A stretch of 64,000 bases of DNA from Candidatus Gastranaerophilales bacterium (GTDB lineage Bacteria > Cyanobacteriota > Vampirovibrionia > Gastranaerophilales > Gastranaerophilaceae), in assembly GCA_944324395.1 (NCBI GenBank), contig CALUWC010000002.1:62001-126000 (forward strand), read 5' to 3'. Below, in pieces: positions 1 through 7,718 of the stretch. Position numbers and translations under genes: made by a program. Position 1 is the first letter of the stretch. The number at the start of each line of letters is the position of its first letter. The notes beneath the pieces were generated by a model. It was not told where the DNA came from. It saw nothing but the letters and a program-made list of their open reading frames with translations, and ran no database searches.

Positions 1-969
1 CCAATAACGGAAAGAAGAAATATTGCTCTGCTAAATTACGGGGTTTCTCCGTACACTACTTATAATGCAATCAATCTTATTCCCAAAAAGCGTTATAGAA
101 TCATGGCGAAATACTTATGGGGAATACTATCGGATGTAATGATGAGAGAAACTGCGGGGATACAGTGCTGCATAGATTTTAAATCTGAAGAAGATGCCGT
201 AAGAAAATTTAAACTTGCTAATAAATTATCACCGTTTATGACTGCAATGTTTGCCAATTCTCCGATAAGAGGCGGGGTAGACACAGGATACAAATCTTTC
301 AGAGCGTTAAGCTGGCTCAATACAGATAATGACCGATGCGGATTTTGCGGAAAAATCAGTGATGAATTTTCATTTGAAGAATATATCAACTGTATTATGA
401 AAACTCCAATGATTTTTATTCAGCGGGAAGGACTGCCTTTTGAAATAAACGGAAATATAACATTTGAAGAGTTTATTCAAAACGGCTGGGAAGGTGCAAA
501 CGCAACTATAGATGATTATGAACTTCATGCAAACTTATATTTCCCAGAAGTCAGAATGAGAAATTTTATAGAAATCAGAAACCACGATTGTGTCGGCGGA
601 GATTTAAAATATGCCATTTTAGCAATCTATAAAGGTATAATGTATGATAATCAGGCAATAGAAGAATGTGAAGAGTTATTCAAACCGCTTCAATACAAAG
701 ATTTTTCTGAACTTCGCTTTAACGTACCTAAAAATGCACTACAAAGCAAGGTAAAAAAAGCAAAAGCTTCAGATTATGCAAAAGAAATTATATCAATTGC
801 GGAAAACTCTTTAAAGAAAGCTCAAACAGGCGAAGAATTATTTTTAGAATCTATAAAAGAATACACTTACAAAAACCTGTGTCCTGCAGATATAATACTC
901 AAAAACTGGAACGGCTCCTGGAATAAAAAACTAAACAAACTAATTAATTATCTTTCAGAATTCAGTTAA
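1..969 (+). CDS. Glutamate-cysteine ligase, GCS2 family (5' end outside window)
   Basis: The reading frame is open from base 1, so the first in-window ATG at 103 is internal and the gene begins left of the window; about 322 C-terminal codons are visible. GCS2-family ligases join glutamate and cysteine using ATP to give gamma-glutamylcysteine, the first step to glutathione and related thiols. The best marker is the block HANLYFPEVRMRNFIEIR at about 520-590, which closely resembles the FPEVR..IE.R signature of plant-type and EgtA-like enzymes, preceded by PKKRYRIM near 90-105. Its last codons overlap the tail of the convergent cation-efflux gene by 8 bases. The choice between a GshA-like and an EgtA-like role cannot be made here, and no gshB is in view. 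Confidence 0.8.
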   Translation, partial: PITERRNIALLNYGVSPYTTYNAINLIPKKRYRIMAKYLWGILSDVMMRETAGIQCCIDFKSEEDAVRKFKLANKLSPFMTAMFANSPIRGGVDTGYKSFRALSWLNTDNDRCGFCGKISDEFSFEEYINCIMKTPMIFIQREGLPFEINGNITFEEFIQNGWEGANATIDDYELHANLYFPEVRMRNFIEIRNHDCVGGDLKYAILAIYKGIMYDNQAIEECEELFKPLQYKDFSELRFNVPKNALQSKVKKAKASDYAKEIISIAENSLKKAQTGEELFLESIKEYTYKNLCPADIILKNWNGSWNKKLNKLINYLSEFS

Positions 970-1861
970 CTTTTTCGCTGCAAATATCACAAGTTTCCGG
1001 TTCCAAGTGGATTGAGGCTGAAATATCTCCAAATCGCTCAGCCAATTTATGCTCAACCTGATCGCATACAGCGTGGCAGTCATAAATGGTCATATCTTTC
1101 GGAAATAAAAATGTAACTTCAACATTTTTATGCGGTCCGAGTCTGCGGGCTTTTAAATTTTTATAATCGACAATACCATTATTCTTAAACCCGTCAAAGA
1201 AATGACATATTTCAGCCATATCAGCTTCAGGCAAAGAACAATCGAGCAAATTATCCATAGTAGTTTTGGAGATAGAAAAACCGGTCTTAAAGATAATAAC
1301 AGCAACAACAATTGCAATCAGCGGATCGAGAATATATATTCCGGTAAATTTTATCAAAAGCAAACCCGCAAAAACACCGAAAGCAGAAATAACATCTGCT
1401 CTAAGATGCTCCGCATCAGCAAATAAAGAAACAGAATCAGTTTGTTTTGCGACCTTGAACAGAATAGAGCTGACCAGAATATTAACAATTACCGAAATAC
1501 CCATAACTACCATACCCCAGGTAGTATCAATTTCCATATTGCCGCCGAAAAATATTTTTTTTGCAGCTTCATAAATAATATACAGTGCGGCAAATATAAT
1601 CAGCCCGCCTTCAATAAATCCGGACATATCTTCATATTTGCCATGTCCGAAAGGGTGCTTGCTGTCAGCAGGTTCTGCCGATTTTATTACAGAAAAAAAC
1701 GTTATTATTGAAGCCAAAAAATCACTCATTGAATGAATTGCCTCAGATATAATACTTATACTGCCTGATAAAAGTCCGACAATCAGCTTCAATAATATTA
1801 TGAAAGAATTTGAAACAATAGATAAAGTAGCAGCCGATTTTTTAGTAAATAACGTTTCCAT
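962..1861 (-). CDS. Cation diffusion facilitator (CDF) efflux transporter
   Basis: Inner-membrane antiporter of the CDF family, expected to export divalent metals such as Zn, Fe, Mn or Co in exchange for protons. From the chosen ATG it has 299 residues. The membrane-embedded metal site is visible as HSMSD in helix 2 and HLRAD in helix 5, and the family loop motif HPFGHGKYE follows helix 2. The C-terminal part ends in SASIHLEPE, typical of the cytoplasmic CDF dimerisation domain. The frame stays open upstream to 2047, but that stretch overlaps the divergent secreted-protein gene. ATG at 1861 has a GAGA-type ribosome site and a TATAAT box at 1872-1877, and starts where the family similarity starts. 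Metal specificity cannot be told from sequence. Confidence 0.9.
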   Translation of the reverse strand: METLFTKKSAATLSIVSNSFIILLKLIVGLLSGSISIISEAIHSMSDFLASIITFFSVIKSAEPADSKHPFGHGKYEDMSGFIEGGLIIFAALYIIYEAAKKIFFGGNMEIDTTWGMVVMGISVIVNILVSSILFKVAKQTDSVSLFADAEHLRADVISAFGVFAGLLLIKFTGIYILDPLIAIVVAVIIFKTGFSISKTTMDNLLDCSLPEADMAEICHFFDGFKNNGIVDYKNLKARRLGPHKNVEVTFLFPKDMTIYDCHAVCDQVEHKLAERFGDISASIHLEPETCDICSEKVN

Positions 1862-1968
1862 AACATCTCTAATTATAGCAATAATCATATAAAAATCAAT
1901 CAAATATATCATTTTAGGTATTAAACAAAAATATATAATAATCAAAAAGGACAAAAGAAAGGAATAAT

Positions 1969-2424
1969 ATGAAAAAATTTTTGCTAATCGGAACATTATT
2001 ATTAAGTACGGCTGGAATAACAATAGCAGCCAATAAAACTTATTCACAAACCTACATTGACAATTTTAAAAGCTGTACACCTTCTTCTGAAACATTTTCA
2101 ACAGATATAAAGACACAGGATCCCAATACTCCGGTTATATATTTAGAATCAAAAGAAATCATTACAGGCCGTCAGGGAGGAAAATGCCTGACAAAATCAA
2201 TGGTATATAATATAACAAAACAGACAGACGGAACGATAAACAGAGAAAAAGTTCTAACGGTAGACTGCCGATTTACAGATGAACAATTAAACGAAATCAC
2301 ATCAAAAATGCAAAGTTCGCAAACAAGTCCTGAAGCACAGACGCAATTACAGCAGACAATGACACAATACGTCAAAGATCCCGAAGTCTGTACTATAACC
2401 AATCAATTACAACCGCAGGAGTAG
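1969..2424 (+). CDS. Small secreted hypothetical protein
   Basis: A 151-residue protein with a clear Sec signal peptide: Lys-Lys at residues 2-3, a hydrophobic core to about residue 19 and a likely cleavage after AIA-type residues near 20-21. The mature part has cysteines near CTPSSE, GGKCLT, VDCRF and EVCTI, which could form two disulfides in the periplasm, and a Gln/Thr-rich C-terminus. A good ribosome site (AAAGGAA) lies 6-7 bases before the ATG. It is divergent from the metal exporter, and the shared intergenic region carries both sets of start signals. I do not recognise the family and assign no function. Confidence 0.7.
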   Translation: MKKFLLIGTLLLSTAGITIAANKTYSQTYIDNFKSCTPSSETFSTDIKTQDPNTPVIYLESKEIITGRQGGKCLTKSMVYNITKQTDGTINREKVLTVDCRFTDEQLNEITSKMQSSQTSPEAQTQLQQTMTQYVKDPEVCTITNQLQPQE

Positions 2425-2456
2425 ACATAACTTTTCCATTGTTATTCATTTTATTT

Positions 2457-2494
2457 CCCCTCCCTGGATGGGGAGGGGGTTAAGGGTTGGGGTG
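2457..2494 (+). repeat. Left terminal repeat of the DUF559 unit
   Basis: Contains a GC hairpin (CCCCTCC, a short loop, GGGGAGGGG) followed by GGGTTGGGGTGA. It is an inverted copy of 2863-2898, and degenerate forms recur at 3101-3120 and 3221-3234. Confidence 0.65.
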
Positions 2495-2522
2495 ACCTAA
2501 TGAATATGTTATAATACTACCT

Positions 2523-2861
2523 ATGAATAAAACAAATTTTAATGCCAGAGAATTAAGAAAAAATATGACTCCGCAAGAAAAAAAATTGTGGAACTTTTTA
2601 CGTAAACGGGCTATAAATAATTATAGATTTCGTCGTCAGTATCCTATAGGTAAATATATAGTTGATTTTGTTTGCAGGCACAAAAAGTTGGTAATTGAAA
2701 TTGATGGCGGGCAGCATAATACAGATAATAATATTATTTATGATAATGAAAGAACAAATTTTTTAGAAACTGAAGGCTATAAAGTTTTACGGTTTTGGAA
2801 TAATGATATTGATAATAATATAGAAGGGGTATATGAAGAAATATACAAACATTTATTATAA
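2523..2861 (+). CDS. DUF559 (PD-(D/E)XK, Vsr-like) endonuclease-domain protein
   Basis: A complete 112-residue member of the DUF559 family, small proteins with the very-short-patch-repair type PD-(D/E)XK nuclease fold. The family signature is present: N-terminal RELRKNMTPQEKKLWNFLR, then RFRRQYPIGKYIVDFVC, then the catalytic-type strand LVIEIDGGQH with the expected acidic residues, and a C-terminal GYKVLRFWNNDI. No good Shine-Dalgarno is seen just before the ATG, but a TATAAT sits at 2509-2514, so the message may be nearly leaderless. The gene is enclosed by the inverted repeats of the unit at 2457-2898. DNA cleavage is a family expectation; the cellular role of DUF559 proteins is not settled to my knowledge. 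Confidence 0.85.
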   Translation: MNKTNFNARELRKNMTPQEKKLWNFLRKRAINNYRFRRQYPIGKYIVDFVCRHKKLVIEIDGGQHNTDNNIIYDNERTNFLETEGYKVLRFWNNDIDNNIEGVYEEIYKHLL

Positions 2862-2862
2862 C

Positions 2863-2898
2863 TCCACCCCTCCCTTGCCCTCCCCATCCAGGGAGGGA
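2863..2898 (-). repeat. Right terminal repeat of the DUF559 unit
   Basis: Begins two bases after the DUF559 stop codon. It reads CCACCCCTCCCTTGCCCTCC and then CCATCCAGGGAGGGA, the inverted counterpart of 2457-2494. The same sequence with few changes closes the deletion derivative at 3336-3371. Confidence 0.65.
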
Positions 2899-3119
2899 AT
2901 ACCTTTCCTTGCAAAGATTTTTTAATTTGTTTGAATATATCTTCGCCCATTCCTTGTCTGTTCAGGGAGGGAAGATAAAAAATAGGAGAGGGTCCTCGCC
3001 GGACGGGGTATTATGCTACTAACAGTAACACTTTTTACTCCTACAACTCAGCTCCGCAGGGATACAATGTTTAACCTTAGTGGAATTGAAACAGTATATG
3101 CCCCTCCCTGGACGGGGAG

Positions 3120-3236
3120 CGGATTATTGCAAGTGTGCCGAGTGAACGAAGTGAACCAAACACGAGAGGGGGAGAGCTGCGTTGAGCCGGTCGACCCGCA
3201 ATAAATCCAAGACGGAGCTAGGGGCTGGGGTGATTA
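3120..3236 (+). repeat. Repeat family B, copy 1
   Basis: A GC-rich segment whose core (about 3165-3234: GGGGGAGAGCTGCGTTGAGC, then GACCCGCAATAAATCCAAGA) recurs in inverted orientation at 5822-5897. It includes GGATTATTGC near 3121 and GCAATAAATCC near 3199, which can pair. It interrupts the left end of the derivative unit at 3101-3371. Confidence 0.55.
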
Positions 3237-3283
3237 GATAAATACGTTATAGCATTTACAATTTTGAAGAAACTACATAAATA

Positions 3284-3334
3284 GTATTTATTAAAGAAGT
3301 GTATGAAAAAATAATTAAGCATTTATTATTATAA
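3284..3334 (+). pseudogene. C-terminal remnant of a second DUF559 gene
   Basis: The frame ending in TAA at 3332-3334 translates to VFIKEVYEKIIKHLLL, against the C-terminus EGVYEEIYKHLL of the intact DUF559 protein at 2523-2861. An in-frame stop lies immediately upstream and nothing else of the gene survives. It is followed by the same repeat end as the intact gene. The match is short but position and context agree. Confidence 0.55.
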
Positions 3335-3420
3335 CTCCACCCCTCCCTTACCCTCCCCATCCGGGGAGGGAATGTTCTATATATCACCAATATATTTCTC
3401 ACATTCTACCCTCACCCCAG

Positions 3421-3444
3421 CCCTCTCCCGCAAGCGGGCGAGGG
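3421..3444. repeat. REP-like GC hairpin
   Basis: CCCTCTCCCGC, a two-base loop and GCGGGCGAGGG form an 11-bp stem with one mismatch. CTCACCCCAG lies just before it, as in the other GC repeats of this nest. Upstream of the gene at 3538. Confidence 0.6.
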
Positions 3445-3537
3445 AGTTATTTAAGATAAAAAACAGGTGAAATAAAATACAAAAAAGCAATTTTTAAGAC
3501 AGAAAATTTTTTATTATATATAGGGAAAATATTAAAT

Positions 3538-4236
3538 ATGGAATATGGTAAAATTTTAAAACTCGGAGTTACTGAATTTAGAAGATTTTCTGATTTCGTA
3601 CTGGCTAATAATAAAAAACTCACTCCGCATGTATTCTCAAGTGAATACAGCAAAGTCAAACGAGGATTCCTTGCCGGAAATACACGTGATCAATTCTGCT
3701 CCGAAGCCGAACAGTTCGCCACCCGGCTTGCGGAACAAAAAAGTAACGATTTTGCAGGTATCGTTTACAGTGATTTATGCAAGTTATCGGAATTTACCCC
3801 GAAAGCTCTCGAAAAATATGCCTTTCAAGGTTATGAAGCAGCACGGGCAAATGGAGATTATATTCATATGATGGCAAGATTAAACGATCTTCGCAAAATT
3901 TATATGCACAGACCTGAAAAATTATACGATTATATTCAGGTTCTATACAAGCAGGAAAAATGCTTAAAACAACTGGCAAGGCATTATGATTCCGCTGTTG
4001 ACACTTTCCAATCAGTATCAAGAAAACCCGCTAAAAAAGAAGATTATGAACAGATGCTTGCTTATGTTCAAACTGAAATTGGCAAACTTACCAAGAAAAA
4101 ACACCCTAACGATGCTCAAAGAAAACTTCTCAGTGCTCGTGCCATATTTGAACACTATCAAAATGTCCCGAGTATTAAATATATCGATATGCTCCTTAAA
4201 GAAATTGAAAAGGCTCAAAAACAGGTAAGCAAATAG
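3538..4236 (+). CDS. Helical hypothetical protein
   Basis: A 232-residue protein without signal peptide or membrane segment. It is predicted from composition to be mostly helical; segments such as ALEKYAFQGYEAARANGDY and KLLSARAIFEHYQN look like helix pairs of TPR-type repeats, but no canonical repeat can be counted. The C-terminus is Lys/Gln-rich. The start is taken at ATG 3538; an AGGGA lies a little far upstream, so the start is less certain than the frame. It stands directly before dnaB in the same direction with about 100 bases between. No function is assigned. Confidence 0.65.
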   Translation: MEYGKILKLGVTEFRRFSDFVLANNKKLTPHVFSSEYSKVKRGFLAGNTRDQFCSEAEQFATRLAEQKSNDFAGIVYSDLCKLSEFTPKALEKYAFQGYEAARANGDYIHMMARLNDLRKIYMHRPEKLYDYIQVLYKQEKCLKQLARHYDSAVDTFQSVSRKPAKKEDYEQMLAYVQTEIGKLTKKKHPNDAQRKLLSARAIFEHYQNVPSIKYIDMLLKEIEKAQKQVSK

Positions 4237-4333
4237 TTTTCTCCCCGCTTTACTAAATTTTACTTAAATAATTTTAACATGTGCGGGCAAATAGAATATT
4301 TATGTAATACTATTATTCTATGGAGAATATTTA

Positions 4334-5725
4334 ATGCCTGCAATATCAAAAGATTCTAAAAGAAAAGTTGATGAAAACTTAATACCTCAAAACGTTGAAG
4401 CAGAAGAAGCCGTTTTGGGTGCAATTCTGGTTAATCCGGAAACTTTAGCAAAAGTTTCTGACAGTCTTACCCCGAACAGCTTTTACAAACCCGCCCATAG
4501 AGCAATTTATGAGGCTATGCTTCAATTGTTTAACAACAATGATAATATTGATATTGTTACTGTTTCTGATGTATTAAGCTACAGCGGGAAATTGGAAGCC
4601 GTCGGCGGCAGAGCTTATATTAATGATCTTGTCGAAAATACAATCACAACATCTAATATTTCCTATTATGCAAGAATTATTCAAGAAAAAGCAGTAAAAA
4701 GAGCATTAATAAATGCAGGTTCAGAAATTGTTAATATAGGATATGATTTAGAACCTGTTGACAGATCCCTTGAACAGGCAGAAAAATTAATCTTTGATAT
4801 CGGTTCAAGTAAGTCCACATCTGATTTGAAACACGTTAAAGATCTTGTCCTTGACACATGGGACAGTATTGAATACCGCTACAATCATAAAGATGAACTG
4901 TCAGGTTTGAGTACAGGGTTTAACGAATTGGACACAAATCTCAGCGGATTGCACAAGTCTGATTTGATTATTCTGGCTGCCAGACCTGCTATGGGTAAAA
5001 CCGCTCTTGCTTTGAATATTGCCCAGAATGTTGCAATAAAAGAAAAAGTTCCGGTTTGTATTTTCTCGCTTGAAATGTCAGCTTCTCAATTGGTTCAAAG
5101 AATGTTGTGTTCTTATGCCGAAGTTGATTCCCAGAGATTGAAAACAGGTAATATGCTTCAACAGGATTGGGAAAAACTTACAGAGGCAATGAATGATTTC
5201 AGTCAGGCTCCCATATATATTGATGATACATCAGGATGTACATTGACCGATATTCGTACAAAATGCCGCAGATTGAAAACCCAGCAAAAAGATTTAGGTT
5301 TAATCGTTATCGACTACTTGCAATTGATGGAAGGCGGCGGAAAAGATGACCGTTTGCAGCAGATTTCCGCTATATCAAGAGGTTTGAAAATTCTGGCTAA
5401 AGAACTTGATGTTCCTATTATTACTCTTTCTCAATTGTCACGTGCCGTTGAAGGTCGTAATGATAAACGTCCGATGCTGTCTGACTTGAGAGAATCAGGC
5501 TCTATCGAACAGGATGCCGATATTGTAATGTTTATTTATCGTGAAGATTACTATAACAAAGGCGAAACCGAAGAAGAAGAAAATATTAAAGCTACTTCAA
5601 AAGGTTTGTCAGAAGTTATTATTGCAAAACACAGAAACGGTCCTGTAGGTACTGTTAAACTTCTGTTCCAGGGTAATATTACCAAGTTCAAAAACCCTAT
5701 TGATAAATCTTTTGATGCGTTTTAA
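4334..5725 (+). CDS. dnaB: Replicative DNA helicase DnaB
   Basis: Hexameric helicase that unwinds the chromosome ahead of the replication fork and recruits primase. The 463-residue length is typical. Residues 17-120 form the N-terminal domain (IPQNVEAEEAVLGAIL), and the RecA-like motor follows from about residue 185. Walker A is ARPAMGKT at about 216-223, FSLEMS follows at about 244-249, Walker B is LIVIDYLQLM, and the arginine-rich motif RESGSIEQDADIVMFIYRE is near residue 395. A GGAG ribosome site precedes the ATG. No intein is present in the P-loop, a site where DnaB inteins are common. Confidence 0.97.
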   Translation: MPAISKDSKRKVDENLIPQNVEAEEAVLGAILVNPETLAKVSDSLTPNSFYKPAHRAIYEAMLQLFNNNDNIDIVTVSDVLSYSGKLEAVGGRAYINDLVENTITTSNISYYARIIQEKAVKRALINAGSEIVNIGYDLEPVDRSLEQAEKLIFDIGSSKSTSDLKHVKDLVLDTWDSIEYRYNHKDELSGLSTGFNELDTNLSGLHKSDLIILAARPAMGKTALALNIAQNVAIKEKVPVCIFSLEMSASQLVQRMLCSYAEVDSQRLKTGNMLQQDWEKLTEAMNDFSQAPIYIDDTSGCTLTDIRTKCRRLKTQQKDLGLIVIDYLQLMEGGGKDDRLQQISAISRGLKILAKELDVPIITLSQLSRAVEGRNDKRPMLSDLRESGSIEQDADIVMFIYREDYYNKGETEEEENIKATSKGLSEVIIAKHRNGPVGTVKLLFQGNITKFKNPIDKSFDAF

Positions 5726-5821
5726 TCTGCAGATTTAATATTGGATTTAGCTTTGTGTGGTGTACATTTTTTATAATGTTATTAAGTGTTTTTTGATTTC
5801 AAGGTGCGGGATTAAATTGAA

Positions 5822-5897
5822 CCCTCACCCCGTACTAACCCGTCTTGGTTTATTGCGGGTCTACCGGCTCAACACAGCTCTCCCCTATCATGCCGGG
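5822..5897 (-). repeat. Repeat family B, copy 2 (inverted)
   Basis: The reverse complement of this segment matches 3160-3236, sharing GAGAGCTG.GTTGAGCCGG, GACCCGCAATAAA and CCAAGACGG with a few differences. It lies between dnaB and a convergent gene. A 66-codon frame through it (5757-5957) is not a gene. Confidence 0.6.
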
Positions 5898-5916
5898 TTA
5901 CTTCAATCACTAAAAC

Positions 5917-6330
5917 TTATTTATCTTTATCTATCAGTTTGTCAAGTTCTGTATTAAGTGATTTTATTTGAAGTTCCAGCTGAGTACGTTCATCTATTAC
6001 CGTATTAAAAGCTTTTTCCAAAGTTTTAATTTTTGCCTCCAGAACTTCTACTTTTGAAGCACTGTCTGAACCGGAAATAGATGTTTTCTCAAGTTCTCTT
6101 TGATATATTTTAACTTTTTCTTTTTCTGCATCAAGAAATATATAAACCGTTCCAGCTCCAACAAATAAACCTGAGGCTAAAATAAATGAGGTAAATAAAG
6201 AAACTCTAATCCCGCCTCCGCCTGTTCCGCTCAACAAACGTATATCCGCATAATTATTTAAGTTTATGATAATTATATATATTGCAAATAATAAAACCAA
6301 TATGCTTAAAGCGAAAAAAAGTTTTCTCAT
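5917..6330 (-). CDS. LapA-like two-helix membrane protein with coiled coil
   Basis: A 137-residue protein with a hydrophobic helix at about residues 5-25, a glycine-rich loop (SGTGGGGIRVS), a second membrane helix at about 44-66 and then a long Lys/Glu-rich coiled coil to the end. This layout and the first 70 residues resemble the LapA domain found in lipopolysaccharide-assembly protein A and cyanobacterial relatives. ATG at 6330 has an AGGAG ribosome site; the longer frame to 6405 would overlap the rluD gene fully and lacks one. It is the last gene of the minus-strand run from 8633. The functional link to envelope assembly is suggestive only. Confidence 0.65.
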   Translation of the reverse strand: MRKLFFALSILVLLFAIYIIIINLNNYADIRLLSGTGGGGIRVSLFTSFILASGLFVGAGTVYIFLDAEKEKVKIYQRELEKTSISGSDSASKVEVLEAKIKTLEKAFNTVIDERTQLELQIKSLNTELDKLIDKDK

Positions 6331-6334
6331 ATAT

Positions 6335-7249
6335 TTAAACTCTCCTATTTTTATAGTAAGCCAGAACTTTTGCCAATTTTTCATCAGGCGGTATTTCAAG
6401 TTCAATTATCTCTGCTGAAAATGGTTTTGCAAATTTAAGATAATAAGACTGCAAAACCTGCTCTTCAGTTTTTACCTTCCCTGTTCCTGCCCCATAAAGA
6501 GTATCGTTATAAACCGGACACTTTTTATAACTTGTATGAACTCTAATCTGGTGTGTTCTGCCTGTCACAAGAGTTAATTCAACATAAGTTGCTTCCGTAT
6601 ATCGTTCTATTACCTTTAATATTGTTATACTTTCTTTGCCGTCAGGAGTTACTGCCATTTTATGCGGCTGAGTTTTGTGCCTGCCTATAGGTTCAGTTAT
6701 TACATCTTCATCTTTCGGATAATTTCCCTTTAATATTGCATGATATTTTTTTGTAAGATTATGATTTCTTATCATATCTGCTAAATATTCATGAGTTTTG
6801 TTGTTTTTAGCAATCATTAGAAGTCCTGAAGTATTGCGATCCAATCTGTGAACAATCCCCCTCCTGAATTCTCCGTTTATATCCGAAAGATTTTGTCCGT
6901 ATTTAAATAGAAGTGCATTTACAAGAGTTCCGGAAATTTCTAACGGAGTAGGGTGAGTTAACATTCCGGAAGGCTTATTAACCACTGCCATATTCTCATC
7001 TTCCCAAACTATTTCAAGCGGAATATTTTCAGGCTCAATTTTTAAAATTTTATCTTCTTCAAGATTTTCAAATTCTATTTTGTCACCGATTTTTAAAATA
7101 TAAGATGATTTTTTTATATCATTGTTAACTCTTACTTTTTCTGATTTTATTGCTGATTGAATTTTTGAACGGGAAATTCCATCATATAATTGCGACAAAA
7201 ATACATCAAGACGTATATTATCCGAATTTTCGTCTATTATAATCAGCAT
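6335..7249 (-). CDS. rluD: RluA/RluD-family 23S rRNA pseudouridine synthase
   Basis: Isomerises uridine to pseudouridine in rRNA. The 304-residue protein has an N-terminal S4 RNA-binding domain (about residues 1-75, ISRSKIQSAIKSEKVRVNN) and the RluA catalytic domain, with the signature HRLDRNTSGLL holding the catalytic Asp, then GRTHQIRVH toward the C-terminus. It lies two bases after lspA, the usual lspA-rluD pairing. The exact uridine target cannot be read from sequence, and the gene name is by family and context. Confidence 0.88.
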   Translation of the reverse strand: MLIIIDENSDNIRLDVFLSQLYDGISRSKIQSAIKSEKVRVNNDIKKSSYILKIGDKIEFENLEEDKILKIEPENIPLEIVWEDENMAVVNKPSGMLTHPTPLEISGTLVNALLFKYGQNLSDINGEFRRGIVHRLDRNTSGLLMIAKNNKTHEYLADMIRNHNLTKKYHAILKGNYPKDEDVITEPIGRHKTQPHKMAVTPDGKESITILKVIERYTEATYVELTLVTGRTHQIRVHTSYKKCPVYNDTLYGAGTGKVKTEEQVLQSYYLKFAKPFSAEIIELEIPPDEKLAKVLAYYKNRRV

Positions 7250-7251
7250 AA

Positions 7252-7716
7252 TTATCTTCCTTTATAGAAGAGTAATATTGCAACAAGAGCAATTACACCA
7301 ATTGTTATAAAAATATCGGCAACATTAAATATCGGAAATGTAATAAAATTTAGCTGTATGTAATCTCTAACATATCCTAAAACAATTCTATCGTGGCAGT
7401 TTGCGGAAATCCCGGCACATAACAGTGCTATAAATGAAATTGATATCAGGTGGATATTTCTTATATTGTTATGAACATATATACACAATAAAGTCACCGC
7501 AACTATTGATACAATAATCAAAAATTCTCTTGCATTTTGCAACAAACTGAATGCGGCACCTGAATTTTTCAAATAGTGCAGGTTAAATACCATATTTGAA
7601 TAATGATGACCTGATGTAAGATTATCAACAATTAATTTTGATGAAAATAAAGCCAGAAACAGCCAGAATATAAAACATAATATAAAAAATAAATATTTAC
7701 CGATTGATGTTTTCAT
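7252..7716 (-). CDS. lspA: Lipoprotein signal peptidase LspA
   Basis: Membrane aspartic peptidase that removes signal peptides from diacylglyceryl-modified prolipoproteins. At 154 residues it has the family's four membrane helices. Visible motifs are LKNSGAAFSLL, ANCHDRIVLGYVRDYIQL and FPIFNVADIFITIG; the Asp in VRDYI and in NVAD are the expected catalytic pair. The usual GNLIDR is replaced by NCHDR, a mild departure. It is flanked at two bases on each side by a secreted protein gene upstream and rluD downstream, so co-transcription is likely. Confidence 0.93.
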   Translation of the reverse strand: MKTSIGKYLFFILCFIFWLFLALFSSKLIVDNLTSGHHYSNMVFNLHYLKNSGAAFSLLQNAREFLIIVSIVAVTLLCIYVHNNIRNIHLISISFIALLCAGISANCHDRIVLGYVRDYIQLNFITFPIFNVADIFITIGVIALVAILLFYKGR

Positions 7717-7718
7717 AC

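Larger units (their letters stand above)
2457..2898 (+). mobile_element. DUF559 gene cassette bounded by inverted GC-rich repeats
   Basis: The DUF559 gene sits inside a 442-bp unit. Its ends, 2457-2494 and 2863-2898, are imperfect inverted copies of each other: each carries CCCTCCCTGGATGGGGAGGG (or its complement) and a GGGGTG/CACCCC block. Each end also folds on itself into a small hairpin. The unit is far richer in GC at its ends than the surrounding DNA. A second, shrunken copy lies at 3101-3371, which argues that this is a repeated, formerly mobile unit rather than chance flanks. There is no transposase in it, so it is either moved by another enzyme or by the endonuclease itself. That mechanism is inference. 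Confidence 0.6.
3101..3371 (+). mobile_element. Deletion derivative of the DUF559 repeat unit
   Basis: It starts with CCCCTCCCTGGACGGGGAG and ends with a near copy of the right terminal repeat of the intact unit. The bases just inside both ends also match the intact unit: GTGATTAGATAAATACGTTATA resembles the DNA before the DUF559 start, and the last 35 or so coding bases resemble its 3' end. Most of the coding region is missing. The left end is interrupted by another repeat family. This looks like a MITE-like, internally deleted copy. Confidence 0.55.
2899..3537. other. Repeat nest without intact genes
   Basis: This 640-base stretch holds no credible coding gene. It contains, in order, degenerate GC-rich repeat pieces at about 2940-3012, a deletion derivative of the DUF559 unit (3101-3371) with an inserted second repeat family (3120-3236), and a further GC hairpin repeat (3421-3444). 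A 63-codon open frame at 3013-3204 runs through the repeats and has no ribosome site or recognisable protein, so it is not called. Confidence 0.7.

Noticed and set aside
1862-2047. N-terminal extension of the CDF transporter
   Set aside because: The 62 extra codons overlap the divergent gene at 1969 and do not match the family; ATG 1861 has a better context.
3013-3204. 63-codon open frame in the repeat nest
   Set aside because: It runs through GC-rich repeats, has no ribosome site and no protein-like pattern.
2457-3444. CRISPR array in the GC-rich repeats
   Set aside because: Repeats are inverted, of unequal spacing and without unique spacers of constant length; no cas genes.
5757-5957. 66-codon open frame after dnaB
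   Set aside because: Crosses repeat family B copy 2 and the end of the LapA-like gene on the other strand; no coding features.
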